From: Aricia agestis
Lineage: Eukaryota > Arthropoda > Insecta > Lepidoptera > Lycaenidae
Assembly (NCBI RefSeq): GCF_905147365.1
Contig: NC_056408.1
Span: 19,716,001 to 19,780,000, forward strand
Length of the DNA stretch: 64,000 nucleotides
Reading direction: 5' to 3'
Part shown: piece after piece, positions 20,298-31,460 of the stretch
How positions within the stretch are numbered: position 1 is the first letter of the stretch
How the letters are laid out: the number at the start of each line of letters is the position of its first letter
Position numbers and translations under genes: made by a program
The notes under the pieces: generated by a model
What the model was told of the DNA's origin: nothing
Databases searched by the model: none
What the model saw: only the letters and a program-made list of their open reading frames with translations

Positions 20298-20723
20298 GCA
20301 CGGGGATTGTCGATCTAGTAGAAATAGATAAAGACAAGAAATAACTATAGTTTCTTGGAAAATAGTTCCTGATTTAAAGTAAATAAAGTCGTAGATTCAT
20401 CGACAACAGAAATCATTTTTTATGTAAGTTTTTCGAGCAACTTTTACGACCTATTGTTTTGCGAGCTCGGATTTATAAACATTTTATAAAATGCTACATA
20501 ATTTGTCTAGCACTTTGGCGATGTAGATTCTTTGAGGGTGGAATTATCAATTTTCCCACGCTAAACAATGGGTAATAAAAACAGTTCACAAAATGCATTT
20601 CTAAATAAAATAACATTGACATTGAATCTACGACCTTATTTACTTAAGCGTAGGATCTTTTATCAAAAAAACTATAGTTATATTTTGTCTACGAAGATCG
20701 GAAACAAATTTCAATCCCCGTGC
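20298..20723. mobile_element. 426-bp MITE with TA target duplication
   Basis: The ends are GCACGGGGATTG and its reverse complement, flanked by TA (20296-20297 and 20724-20725). Inward, the two arms share further matching blocks (TAACTATAGTTT, TAAATAA.GTCGTAGATTCA), so the inverted repeats reach about 110 bp with divergence. No coding capacity. TA duplication suggests mobilisation by a Tc1/mariner-type enzyme. Confidence 0.8.
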
Positions 20724-20876
20724 TAAGCAAGCAGGTGACAACATGGCTTTCTACATAAAATACTTCAGAGTAAGTCAAAAGAAAATGGTAACGAATTTCC
20801 TGGACTTAAAAGAAGTTCCACACACAACAGCTGAAGATCTATAGGAAGCATTTACGACATTATTATTAATATTTAC

Positions 20877-20975
20877 TAGCTGTTGCGCGCGACTTCGTAT
20901 AAATGCCCGATAAAGATATATTACGTTGCAATAGTAGTAGTAGCCAGGCGGAGCATACTGCGTCGTAATGAGACG
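20877..20975 (+). repeat. CTAGCTGTTGCGCGCGACTTCG repeat fragment
   Basis: ACTAGCTGTTGCGCGCGACT is a degenerate copy of the CTAGCTGTTGCCCGCGACTT lepidopteran repeat (compare 58680). It lies just upstream of the hAT gene, and a short GTAGTAGTAG run follows. Confidence 0.6.
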
Positions 20976-22452
20976 TTCGCTTGATGAAGGTAAAGGGGGG
21001 CAATCAGCGGGTCGGCCAGCTTGTAACCGACCCTTTTTGCAAGTGGAAAAATGCACTAGAAATACTTGAAACTCATGCAAAGTCAGGAAATCACCAACGA
21101 AATTCGGGACTCGCAAATAACTTCCAAAAAGTAATGTCTTCTCAGGCTTTTTCAGTCGATGAGCAGTTGTGTTCTGAAAGAAAGAGACAGCAACAGGAAA
21201 ACCGAAAGAAACTAATCCCTATCGTAAAAGGAATAATTTTTTGCGGCAAACAAGGTATACCTTTAAGAAGTAAAACTGATTCGGGACGGATCCATATTAC
21301 ACCAGAGTCTGAACAACCACTTCAGAATTATGGTAATTTTCGAGCAGTGTTGCGGTACGCAGCCGAATCTGGGGATATATATCTTTCTGAGGATTTGGTC
21401 ACTTCTCAGAAGAATGCCCTTTTTACGAACCCTCAAATCCAAAATGAAATAATTGACATATGTGGTGAAATTATTCAACATAGATCATCGGTGAAATAAA
21501 AAAAAGCTAAATTTTTTGCGATTCTCGCTGAAGAGACGACTAAATAGAGAGCAAGTCTCGCTGTGCTTGCGATATGCTGAATTAAAAGATGTTGAACAAC
21601 AAAGTTAAGGAGATGTTCTTAGAATATATTCCAACTGTTGACGTGACAATTTAGCCACAATAAAGAAACATCGCAACAAGCCGTCCAAATTCTTAACACA
21701 CTTCGATCTTCGAATTTCGTTATGTGCCTAGTGATTCTTCAAAAAGTCATGAGCTATACTTTGTCGCTATCAAAGCAACAGCAGGCAATTAACACAGACC
21801 TCATAACAGCATTCAGCCACGTGGATAATGTTATTAATGCTTTGCAACTTTTGTGACATAAAGTTGACGAAGAGTACCTCCGTCTCTATGAAGAAGTAAA
21901 GGTGTTGCTCGAAGAAAGTAGTGGTATACTGCTTATGCCACGTATCGTCGGGAGGCAGACAAATCGCTCTAACATTCCTGCGTCGGATATATCCACGTAT
22001 TATAAAATAAATTTATTCATCCCATTTCTCGACCTTTGTTCAACCTTGACCTTGAATTGTATATTCAACAATAATTGATTGAGAGGTTTACAAAACACCG
22101 TAAAGTAGTATCGGCACTATCGGGCGTGTTACCGTCAAATTTTGCGACCGGTTGTGAAATTGAAGAGGCATTTTGTGTGTATTCAGTAGTGCTGCCTGAA
22201 AAAAGTACATCTGTCGTTAAAGCAGAACTTGAATTGTGGAAAGCAGCTATGACTCTCACCTCCCCTACTCCAAAATCAGCTTTAGAATGCTTAGATAAGT
22301 GCGACCAAAAACTATTATCCAAATATTTACACATTGTTGCAGAAAACAGACTGAACGTCTTGGCTCTCATGAACATTCACTATGGTATAGAAAATGGTGC
22401 GAATGAACTAGTGGATATATTTAAAAAGAAAAACAGAAGATTAATTCTGTAA
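20975..22452 (+). pseudogene. hAT transposase, ZMYM1-like, degenerate
   Basis: The open part 20981-21499 shows the family pattern: FCKWKNALEILETHAKSGNH, SVDEQLCSERKRQQQENRKK, IIFCGKQGIPLRSKTDSG, NFRAVLRYAAESGD and NEIIDICGEIIQ. This is the N-terminal half of the DUF4371/ZMYM1-type hAT proteins. LAEETTK after 21510 marks the first catalytic region. Then stops and frameshifts follow (TAG near 21544 and TGA at 21856). The last segment, 22075-22452, resembles the C-terminal dimerisation region (SVVKAELELWKAA; IENGANELVDIFKKKNRRL). The BED/TTF zinc finger is not seen. The gene is dead. Confidence 0.8.
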
Positions 22453-22722
22453 TGCGTACTATAACATATACGTAATTATAACAGAACATTTTTTTTTTTT
22501 ATTTAACGTATATTGTCCCACTGCTCGAAATAGATCTCCCCCAATTCGTTCCAGAAGCTTTTCTCTGTATCTGTTTTTTACATCTTTAATATTTTTCTTC
22601 TGAATACAAGGGTTATTTTATGTACTTTTATTCCTTTTATTTTCTTGGTATATCAATTGAGTAGCCAAGAAGCCAATAAGTCCAGAGCTATAACTATGAT
22701 TATATGGGTAATAGAGGCAATA
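22453..22722. other. Non-coding DNA, nothing recognised
   Basis: T-rich DNA after the hAT remnant. TTGTCCCACTGCT at 22513 resembles a common insect repeat word but I do not assign it. Confidence 0.4.
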
Positions 22723-22947
22723 GCTATGTCCACACTGTGCCCTTTCATCTTCAATTTTCGTCATCAACTTTCATATTGGCGCATTAAAAAAATTTAATGC
22801 GTCAAGGAACGCAACGCCAATTTTGTCATTTTTGAAGTTTTGGATACGGTCAGAGGGCTTGCGTCGCGGGCATGCCTGACGTTCGCTGTTGACTGCGCTA
22901 TAACGCATGCCCTTGACGAACAGTAAAAAGCACAGTGTGGACAAAGC
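22723..22947. mobile_element. 225-bp MITE with GTCCACACTGTGC ends
   Basis: The ends are GCTATGTCCACACTGTGC and the complement of GCACAGTGTGGACAAAGC, with one mismatch in 18 bp, flanked by TA on both sides (22721-22722 and 22948-22949). The interior holds a further short palindrome (GGGCATGCCTG / AACGCATGCCC). No coding capacity. Confidence 0.8.
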
Positions 22948-22949
22948 TA

Positions 22950-24050
22950 TTAAACGGGCGCTTCAAGCGTGACCTTAAATTGTTTCGAACTAGAGTGTTT
23001 AATAAAAATGTACCCTTTATCTTTGAAGACTTTCGATTTTCTGCAGCGATCATTAACTGTTTTCATGAACCGTATCGTCGATGAAGTACCAATACCTCCT
23101 AACTGACATTTTAGTCCAAAATTACTTTTTTATTACAATAGACATAAAACTCATATTCGCATAGATTGAATTGACTCCTATCCAACATTTCTTTACCAAA
23201 AAGCTTCCTGAGCTATGTGAAAATATCTACTAAGTGACAGAATTCATTCGTTCGTATGTATTTTATGGAAATATCTCCTAACTGCACGGACTACCGACTT
23301 CACTCGGGCGCGCTCTGCATTTGACTGATTAACTTCGCAGTTCGCACGATCGCTATTCGCTGCCAGGCGCCGCGCCAGAGCGTTTCCCGCTATTTGATAG
23401 AGCGAGACAAAGATAGTACCTGCGTTTTGATTTGATTTAGTTCCTGAAAAATACACTTTGACGGGGGTCTCGTAATTGAAACGGTCGGTTTTCGTTTTGC
23501 TCCTGGACAATTTATTGTTATTTGCCACTAATTTCAAATTATTTTGAGAGATTATCAAAGTAAAGGTAAGTCAAATCATTATTATTTTTATTAATGTTAA
23601 ATTTAATGATTTTATTTCAATTCTCCTGGTTATTGCTACGAAAATTTCAGATAGTAGGTATTTCTTCAAAAATTTTGTTTTGTGACATACAAAAGTGTTA
23701 GTTGGGAATGAAGATTATAGAACAAATTGAACCAGTTATTCTGTAAACTATTATTGCCAATAGCATGGTATATGCTTGTACCTTTCTTAAATCCATGCCT
23801 CTCCGAGCTAAACACAAGTGGCTGGGTAGCATGTCAAAATTTACGCAACCAAGTAGGTATCGCGCATGCGCGGCTTGCGATGTGGCGGGGAAGTACCTGC
23901 GGGAAAGCCTTGTCGGACTATACGTTTAACTTTAAAGAGGCGTAGGAAAAGATACTAACATACAATCCCTTTGCGTGTTAACTTTATTTTATTTAGTCAA
24001 AATATGTACTTACCTACTTTAATTATTCCTTATTTTTGTAATTTTTTTAG
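22950..24050. other. Non-coding DNA, possible 5' untranslated exon
   Basis: No gene is recognised. A GC-richer island lies at 23280-23400. At 23568 a consensus donor (AAAGGTAAGT) is followed, about 480 bp on, by an acceptor (AATTTTTTTAG, 24050) immediately before an ATG. The block 23230-23568 may therefore be a non-coding first exon and promoter of the gene starting at 24055. The open frame on the minus strand (23244-23558) shows no family resemblance. Confidence 0.35.
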
Positions 24051-24529
24051 AAAAATGTCAAAATATCGCTCTGGGCATAGGTCAAGAAAGATCCTTGGTA
24101 TGATTCAATTAACTACCCGTCAGGAAACAGTGACAAAAAGTAAGTCATATCTTATTTTCTTAATACAGAGTGTCCCAAGAAATAGTGTCAAGCGTAAGTC
24201 CAGAGTTAGAGCACCTCTTGGAGTACCCGAATCACCCCCATGTATGTTCCGCGATTATTCGTAGTTTTCGAGTTATAATTTTTTTCTGAGTTTTTGAAAA
24301 ATTTCGATCTAAAAAACTTAAAAATTTAAATAAAAAAAAGTAGAACACATTTTAATGTTTTTCTTTTTGCTACTGAATTATCTTAAATGGTACTTTTATG
24401 TCTAAAATAATCAGCTTCGCAACTTTAGTGAAAATTTAGAAAACGGTAGTAAAGTAAAGGTAGGTCAAGTCAAAATTTTAATGTTAGTAAATAATTACTT
24501 AAAATTCAACTTTAAATTAAAAATCTAAA

Positions 24530-24568
24530 CAAGCAAATTCATGGTTTAAGAAACCATGAATTTGCTTG
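24530..24568. repeat. Perfect 18-bp hairpin inside the left inverted repeat
   Basis: CAAGCAAATTCATGGTTT is followed by AAG and then its exact reverse complement. The right inverted repeat of the element has only a single arm of this sequence (near 26757-26775), so the second arm is a local inverted duplication in the left copy. Confidence 0.85.
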
Positions 24569-24733
24569 CATGTGTAAAAACTTCTCTAGGCTCTCTGCTT
24601 TCATAATCATTTAAATAAGAAGTACTTAATAGGGCTACTTTGGCTTAAATCAGCCATCAACGACAGCGAGGTGAAAATTTCTTAAAATTTGCCAATTTTC
24701 CAATTTGCTATCAGATGATAAAAAAAATATCTG

Positions 24734-24867
24734 AGTGGCAAGCGATTGTCGTAAACGCTAAATGTAAGCGATTTGACATAAGTCATCGCTTCGCTAGCGA
24801 ATACTAATGTCAAATCCCATACATTTTGTGGCGTTAGCGTTAGCGCTTACGGTAATCGCTCGCCACT
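24734..24867. mobile_element. Palindromic MITE, copy 1
   Basis: The ends AGTGGCAAGCGATT and AATCGCTCGCCACT pair imperfectly. The core is palindromic: GATTTGACATAAGTCATCGC and then CTAATGTCAAATC, with TTCGCTAGCGAA in the middle. A second copy with the same core lies at 57451-57606. Confidence 0.75.
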
Positions 24868-25351
24868 TGTCTAGGGGGGCTGGTCTTTTTATAATTTCTA
24901 AGGTTCAGATTAGTTACAATTTAGCAAAAATTAACTACATGAAACCCATATTTAAATATTTTTTTCGCGGATCACATCGGTTGATAGTGTTGGATGTAAC
25001 GCAGTAAGTACTTACCTGCTAAACATTGCCTGAGTGAGAGGATATGAAAGAGACCGCATAATTGCTATCTCTCTCACTCTCATTGGCGAAATGGATAACT
25101 GTAACTGAGGAATGCTATTCTTTAGTGACAAGGGGATGAGGCGGGGGGTGTAGTGCGAGCGCCTATTGTGTCCTGGCGCCAGTCGTTTACCTGCTTTTGT
25201 TTGCGCCTTACATACTATACACTCATTTTTGATTATTAATTGACGAACTTTGCTTTCTTTACGGTCCTTGAGTGCGATTACGATTTGGTTTTGAGTGAAT
25301 ACGGGATTTTGACTTTGGCATTCTTAACGGACTTTTCGAGCTCTTCATTTT

Positions 25352-26455
25352 GTGATGTCTTTTTCATCGCAAGAATATGCTCTTATGCATTACTTTTGTG
25401 GATATACAAGAGGAAATGCTTCTGAAGCAGCCAGGTTGTTCCGGCAGCAAGTACAAAATGGAGGTGGACCTCAGCCTGAAACTTGGCCTGATCATCGCAT
25501 GATTTTAAGAGTACATAACTCTTACATGGAAGGACGCCTACCAGGTAGAAGATCGGGGCGCCCATCTGAAATGAGTGACCCAGATACTGTCCAATCAGTG
25601 CTCGAAGAAGTGGTAAGAGATCCATCAGTTAGTGTAAGAACAATAGAACGTCGAACAGGAATTCCAAAATCACAAGCACAACGAATACTTCGTCAAGAGC
25701 GTTTTCACCCATATCACATCCAGAAAGTTCAGCAGCTCAAGCCCGCAGACTACCCGAGAAGGGTGGCATTTTGTCAGGAAATGTTACGGAGACAAGCTGA
25801 AAACGAAAATTTTTAAAAATTTAAAAATATTCTATGGACTGATGAATCACATTTTAAGCGATGTGGGGTGTTCAATGCGCATAACTACCATTCGTGGAGT
25901 ATTGAAAATCCACACCTCACAAGGGAATCTAATTTCCAAGAACAATTTAGTATCAATTTGTGGTCAGGCATCCTAAACGAACAGCTGATTGGTCCGTTCG
26001 AACTACCGGACCGACTGAACGGCGAGGCCTAGTTGCAATTTCTACGACGTGATCTCGGCGTTTTATTAGAAGATGTAGACCTATTAACGCGGAGAAATAT
26101 GATTTTTCAAAACGACGGAGCTCCATGCCACTTTGCTAGAAATGTTAGACGACATTTGTCTGAAACATTTCCAGACAGATGGATCGGTCGTGGAGGGCCC
26201 ATTCCGTGGCCGCCACGGTCCCCCGACTTGAACCCCATATATTTTTTCGTCTGGGGAACTACAAGGAATACTAATTCCTTGTAGTAATACGCCAAGGACA
26301 TTACAAACGTCACAGTGTTAAGAACAAAATTAAGACAAGCAGAAGAAAAAATAAAAAACAACAGAATTGCATTTATAAATTTAAAAGAAAACTTTTTTAG
26401 ACGATGTAGAATATGTATTGAGCACGAAGGTCGTCATTTTGAAAACTTTCTTTAA
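25352..26455 (+). pseudogene. Tc1/mariner-type transposase, broken
   Basis: The ATG at 25352 opens a frame with an N-terminal HTH region (GNASEAARLFRQQ), a GRRSGRPSEMS hinge and a second HTH (VRTIERRTGIPKSQAQRIL). The catalytic motifs are ILWTDESHFKR (first Asp), IFQNDGAPCHFAR (second Asp) and RSPDLNPIYFFVWG (third Asp). In-frame stops are TAA at 25814-25816, TAG at 26030-26032 and a TAG-TAA pair near 26282-26287. Length and motif order fit a full-size member of the IS630/Tc1/mariner group. It can no longer yield a full protein without readthrough. Confidence 0.88.
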
Positions 26456-27191
26456 GCGATCGAATAATAAATACTTTGAAAATAACATTTTGTTTCATTT
26501 ATTAAGTTACAATAAACCTTCAAAGGTTATTAAAGATGGCAGCAGGAACAGTTATTTTTGACCTTCAAATAATTCATTTTTAGCTTTTCTACAATCATTT
26601 TTGGTTTATTATTAAATAATTGGAATTTAAAAAAAAAAATCAGATGTCGAGTTTTATGAAATTTTCACCTTGCTGTCTTTGATGGCCAATTTAAGTAAGT
26701 ACTTTTTATTTAAATTATTATGAAAGCAGAGAGTCTAGAGAAGTTACACATACTTAGAAACCATGAATTCGCCTGTTTAGATTTTTAATTTAAAGTTGAA
26801 TTTTTAAGAAATTATTCACTATCATTAAAATGTTGACTTTACACTACTGTTTTCTAAATTTTCACTAAAGTTACGAAGCTGATTATTTTAGACATAAAAG
26901 TACCATTTAAGATAATTCAGTAGCAAAAAGAAAAACATTAAAATGTGTTCTACTTTTTTTTATTTAAATTTTTAAGTTTTTTAGATCGAAATTTTTCAAA
27001 AAGTCAGAAAAAAAATTATAACTCGAAAACTACGAATAATCGCGGAACATACATGGGGGTGATTCGGGTACTCCAAGAGGTGCTCTAACTCTGGACTTAC
27101 GCTTGACACTATTTCTTGGGACACCCTGTATATATAATAAATAAGTAAAGAGTGCGTTATTGTGTAAAAAAGTTTACGAGTAACAAGAGCT

Positions 27192-27212
27192 CGTGGGTTC
27201 GATCCCCACATA
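27192..27212 (+). other. tRNA T-arm-like sequence
   Basis: GTGGGTTCGATCCCCAC has the form of a tRNA T arm and pol III B box (GGTTCGATCC). No matching acceptor or D arm was found upstream, where Tc1-element and AT-rich DNA lie. It is probably a SINE or tRNA relic. Confidence 0.35.
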
Positions 27213-29606
27213 AGCCAACATAGTCGTAGTCACAGTATTCTTTATTGTGAATGTAGGTAGGTATATGATACAGATTTTAACGTTACATTACTGAGTTCAA
27301 CTATGTCCCACCCATCGGACATACAATAATTTTATAATGAGTAACCTACAGTAAATTTGTCTGTTTATTGTTTGCTTGTAAAGTCCCCAAATAGGGACCT
27401 AGATTTATTAATTAATATTATTTTTCAGGTGCTGATATGTCTATGACGCGAAGTAAATATGAAGTTAAAAGAGACTTTATGTTTTTCGAGAAACACCCAA
27501 ATTATTCATGGTAAAATCACTTTCTGTTTCGAATCTCACCATTGATACTACTCGCAGCATAAAAGAAAGAGGATCATCTGTGCCACCTTCATTAAAATTT
27601 GAGATTCCAGAAGTAAATTCAGACCCTAATTTCCAATATCTTCAAGACATATCTGAAACTAACAGACAAGATTTAGTAGAAAGCCCTTCGATTATTCCAG
27701 CTGATTTGTTTTTTTCTAATATTTCTCACGAGAACAATAGTGAAGACGAAGTTGATGCCAATTCCTCCTCTAGTTCTTATAAGCCGACGTCTTCTTCAAG
27801 TGACGATGATGATGATGAAAACGCAGTAGTTGTTCAAGACTCATCTACTAATTCGCAAAATGTATTCCATGGTGATATAACTGAAGGTAGAAAACGACGA
27901 AAAAATAAAGATTGTAATGAATGGAAGAAGTTTAAGAATAAAAAACTCAGAATGGAAGGTAAAGAATACTTGGGCTACACAAAACCGGCAAACAGCAAAA
28001 TGGAACACAATAAAATTAGACCCCCCAGACAAATAAAAGACAGATGCAAATCAAAATTCTGCGAAAGGAGCCAGAATAGGAAATGTAAGGATGTTAGCGA
28101 TGAATCTCGTCAGCTTATTTTTAAACATTTTTGGGATAATCTCAATTGAGACCAAAGAAAAGTTTACATTGCAAGTTTAGTCAAACGCTCTAATGTATCT
28201 CGAAAAACTTCAACAAACCATTCTAGGCGCGGGGCTACATTGCATTACTTTCTTCCACTTGATCCAAATTCAAACAGTAACGTGCAAGTATGCAGAAATA
28301 TTATGTTTTTGAATACATTTTGTTTGGGATCTTTTACGGTACAAACTTGGGTAAAAGTCAACATTTGGCATGATACCTTCTCAGGAGGTTCAAAATTCAA
28401 GACGAGCTCAATCTGTCAGGCGTGGGGAAGAAAGAAAGTTGCTAAAGCTTAACTGTTTTTTTGGATGATATGCCCAAGCTACCGTCGCATTACAGACGTA
28501 AGGAGACAACAAAATTATTTTTCGCTCAATGGCTGATCTATATAATACATACAAAAAGTATTGTTCAGAAATCGAAGAGCCTACCGTCTGTAGGTTTACA
28601 TTCGAAAAAGCATTTAACGAGAAAAATTTGTCGATTTATACCTTAAAAAAAGATATGTGCGACGCATGTAGCAGTCATGCGGTTGGTAATTTAAGCACAG
28701 ATGAGTACGAACGTCATATTGATAAAAAAATCGGGCTAGACGAGAGAAAGAAGAAGACAAAGCGAGAGCAGCAAGGGGCGAAATTATTCTTTTAACGATG
28801 GATCTTGAGGCTGTCAAAGTTTGTCCCTACTTGACTGCCAGCTCTCTTTATTTTAAGACTAAACTAACTACTCACAATTTCACGATTTATAATGCAATAA
28901 CTCACCACACTGTCTGTTATTGGTTCGTTGAAACGGCGGCGGATTTGACGGCTAGTACATTCACTAGTTTTATTTTAGATTATCTAGAAATTTTTTGTTT
29001 GGCAATTGGCGTGCCGATCATAATTTTTTCTGATGGGTGTACATATCAAAATCGCAATAACGTGTTAAGTAATGCCCTAATTGATTTTAGTATGAGACAC
29101 AACGTTCAAATAGAGCAAAAGTTTCTGAACCGGGTCACACTCAAATGGAGTGTGACTCAGTCCATAGCGCTATAGAAAGAAAGCTTAAAAACCGAGAGAT
29201 ACATCTACCGAGCGATTACATTTCTGTGACGAAGGAAGCTCGAAAACATCCTTTCCCTTACGAAGCTGTTGATGTTGACGACAGTTTTGTTAAAAACTAT
29301 GCTAGTGCTGCAACTTTCCGGTATTCAAGTATTCGGCCTGGTCGGAAAGCGCGGGACCCGACTGTAACAAATATTCGGGCCATCAGATATACTGATGACG
29401 GAAAAATTACAATAAAATTGAATTTTGATGATGACTGGGTAGATTTACCGACGAGGCCTAAAATGTTTGCAGGTGTTAATACCTACTTACAAATGAATAA
29501 CGCACCTCTTCCTATAACGACCACAAAATTTAATCATTTGCAAAGCATGAAAAACGTACTACCATCAGATTGCCATACATTTTACGATACATTGCCTAAA
29601 ATTTAA

Positions 29607-30000
29607 GCTTAAATTCATTTAATTAAAGAAAAGTATGTACTTGAGTACATAAAAAAGAAGATTTTTAGCTCTTTTCGTTTTTTTAGTTTTCTTAAAGAAT
29701 TTTTGAAAAAAATATTTATGTTTGGTTTCAGTTCGATGATTGTTAAATAAAAATAATTCAGTAAATTATGTGTTTTACTTACAAGAAATAACTCCTAACA
29801 TTAAAGGGATTTTCAAGTTCTAGAATCAATATCTCCTAAGTGACTAAATCCCTATAAAACGTAAACATAATCAGATCTCTTCGAAACTAATAAAAAGGAA
29901 TGTATTGGAAACTATTTTAATATCAAAAGTTGATTAAAATAAATAAAACCTTATTTTTAATCATTTTTTTTCTTCTGGTGTAAGGAGGTATTGGTACTTC
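29607..30000. other. AT-rich DNA, nothing recognised
   Basis: Downstream of the transposase-like gene. I see no open frame or repeat that I can support. Confidence 0.5.
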
Positions 30001-30400
30001 ATCGACGAATTAATGAAAGACTACTATGATAAAAAGACTAAATCATTAACAGAACTACAAGAAGAAGATAAATTATATTTTAAGAAAATGCCAGACACTC
30101 CATGGGTTCCAGGTGCAGTAAAGGCCAAATGCGAGCAGCCGAGATCCTATACTATTGAGGGTTCAGATGGATTTATAGGACGAAGGAACAGACAGCATAT
30201 ACATCAGTATCCTCCACAAACTCCACCTGTAACTCAACCTGAAACTGAATTTCAAGAGATATTTACAAGAAAGTCCAAAAATCAAGACACCTCCTAAATC
30301 ACCTACTACAACAATATCTACTGAGGAGCATACAACTCCAATTGAAAAGCGCACCAAATGTGGAAGAGTTATAATAAGGCCACCAAGACGGTTAGACATA
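30001..30400 (+). pseudogene. Gypsy-type integrase C-terminal tail
   Basis: The frame 30013-30297 reads MKDYYDKKTKSLTELQEEDK, then TPWVPGAVKAKCEQPRSYTI and IGRRNRQHIH. This matches the GPY/F-like C-terminal tail of Ty3/gypsy integrases that ends in a PRSY … RRNR motif. After the stop at 30297 a Thr/Pro-rich stretch continues in another frame. The catalytic core is missing upstream. The LTR at 30598 follows at the expected distance, so this is the 3' end of a truncated element. Confidence 0.65.
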
Positions 30401-30597
30401 TAGGATTTTTTATATTATTATAATAGCATATTGGCTATGACTGTGACTGTGAAGGACTGATTAATTTAGATAAGTTAATTAGACTATATAACATTATTTA
30501 GGTACATTGTATAGTTTTATATACTTAAATTAATGGAGTACTGTTTATCTTGCAAGCTGTGAAGCTATAATGTTTTATCTCTCTTTAATAGGGAGGA

Positions 30598-30761
30598 TGT
30601 TATGAGTATAGATGCCCTTCATTATTGTCAAGGAACTACTATTGCGCGTGCTGTCAAGATGGCGCCATGATTGTCTTTTTGTAAAGTAATATGAATATAT
30701 TATTACCATTGCATTAAAACTACGTTACGTTTTAATAGTTATATTTTATAAGCACCTAACA
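30598..30761 (+). repeat. LTR, 164 bp, gypsy type
   Basis: It starts TGTTATGAG and ends CACCTAACA, giving the paired TGTTA…TAACA ends of an LTR. A purine-rich tract (AGGGAGGA) precedes it, as a polypurine primer site would. ATGGCGACCCTGCAAC at 30800 could be a primer-binding-site-like sequence, which would make this LTR lie 5' of further element DNA. Confidence 0.65.
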
Positions 30762-30897
30762 ATACAACTTTTAATTGGACTCCCAAGCCTCGCACATCTC
30801 ATGGCGACCCTGCAACTGCGACTGAGCCTGTCTCTGCCTTCGAGCTGCTGTTCCAGCTGGGTGAGCTGTATCTAAACTTTTTTTTAAAGAAGATAAT

Positions 30898-31113
30898 ATG
30901 AGTAAATCCCAAAGTAAGGAGGAGATCATCATTGCCCAGACGGCCTCGGGAGGAAACAACAATGCGCAGCTGGATCCAGTCCAACGAAGTGGAGTATATT
31001 TGTACCGGAGGTGCCACCGTAGCTGGATGCGTGAGGAGCTAAGGAAGCAGACGGTCCGTCGGCTCATACAAGGAGCCCAAAATCCTGCCTTCACAGCGGA
31101 TTCATCGGTGTAA
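30898..31113 (+). CDS. Small ORF, MSKSQSKEE protein, unassigned
   Basis: A 71-codon frame begins MSKSQSKEEIIIAQTASGG and ends in TAA-free reading to 31113. Its middle has a short aromatic/basic stretch (YLYRRCHRSWMREELRKQ). It lies 137 bases after the LTR. It may be a small retroelement-encoded protein shortened by deletion. I do not recognise a domain, and the region may equally be non-coding. Confidence 0.3.
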   Translation: MSKSQSKEEIIIAQTASGGNNNAQLDPVQRSGVYLYRRCHRSWMREELRKQTVRRLIQGAQNPAFTADSSV

Positions 31114-31139
31114 TCTACAGCATCGAAAGTCAAGTGAGT

Positions 31140-31458
31140 GATTAGTGTAGTGATGATGATGAATAATTATAAAAATTCGATAATTAAAAGTGTCCATAAA
31201 TGTGCGCATGATTTCACTCGGAGCGTTACTTTGCCGCGTCAGTGAAATATGACTTTCCTATTCTACGGAAACGTAATTTAGGGTTCCGCATTAAAATAAT
31301 AATGTATTAGTATTCTTCTATTTTTCTTAGATATTTGTTTTGTTGCAAGAATAAAAGGAAATTTGATGATAAATAATAGTAATAACTAAATGTAACTAAT
31401 AAGTTAATATTAACAACGTCTTCTCTTATATTGATAAAGTCATGTTTTAGAGCCATTT
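31140..31458. other. Unassigned DNA before the large transposon
   Basis: AT-rich, with GTTTAGGGTTCCGCA-like words (31275-31292) that resemble a common lepidopteran repeat. No gene supported. Confidence 0.4.
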
Positions 31459-31460
31459 TA

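Larger units (their letters stand above)
24166..27128. mobile_element. Tc1/mariner-type transposon with long terminal inverted repeats
   Basis: The ends CAGAGTGTCCCAAGAAATAG and CTATTTCTTGGGACACCCTG face each other, flanked by TA (24164-24165 and 27129-27130). The inverted repeats continue, with few changes, to about 24685 on the left and 26650 on the right, roughly 500 bp each. The single gene between them is broken. The element sits in the intron of the gene at 24055, just 26 bp after its donor site. A 134-bp MITE lies inside, near the left repeat. Confidence 0.9.
24055..29606 (+). pseudogene. Uncharacterised DDE-like transposase gene, copy with an intronic Tc1-type insertion
   Basis: Exon 24055-24139 (MSKYRSGHRSRKILGMIQ; donor GTAAGT) joins in phase to an exon from 27429 (SADMSMTRSKYEVKRD). 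A frameshift near 27508 follows, then a long frame with an acidic Ser/Asp tract (about 27760-27830) and a Cys cluster (CKSKFCERSQNRKCKD). A TGA at 28147-28149 stands where Trp is expected. Later pieces, in several frames, read SIYTLKKDMCDACSSHA, MDLEAVKVCPYL, IIIFSDGCTYQNRNN, GHTQMECDSVHSAIERK and HLPSDYISVTKEARK. The order D … SDxCxxQNRN … GHT…D recurs in the gene at 32.5-46.4 kb, but the sequences belong to a different subfamily. I suspect a cut-and-paste transposase (Sola-like is possible), but the superfamily is unconfirmed. Confidence 0.65.

Noticed and set aside
23244..23558. Protein-coding gene on the minus strand
   Set aside because: No recognisable motif; more likely chance reading across a possible 5' untranslated exon.
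27192..27212. A functional tRNA gene
   Set aside because: Only a T-arm-like sequence is present; acceptor stem, D arm and anticodon arm are not found.
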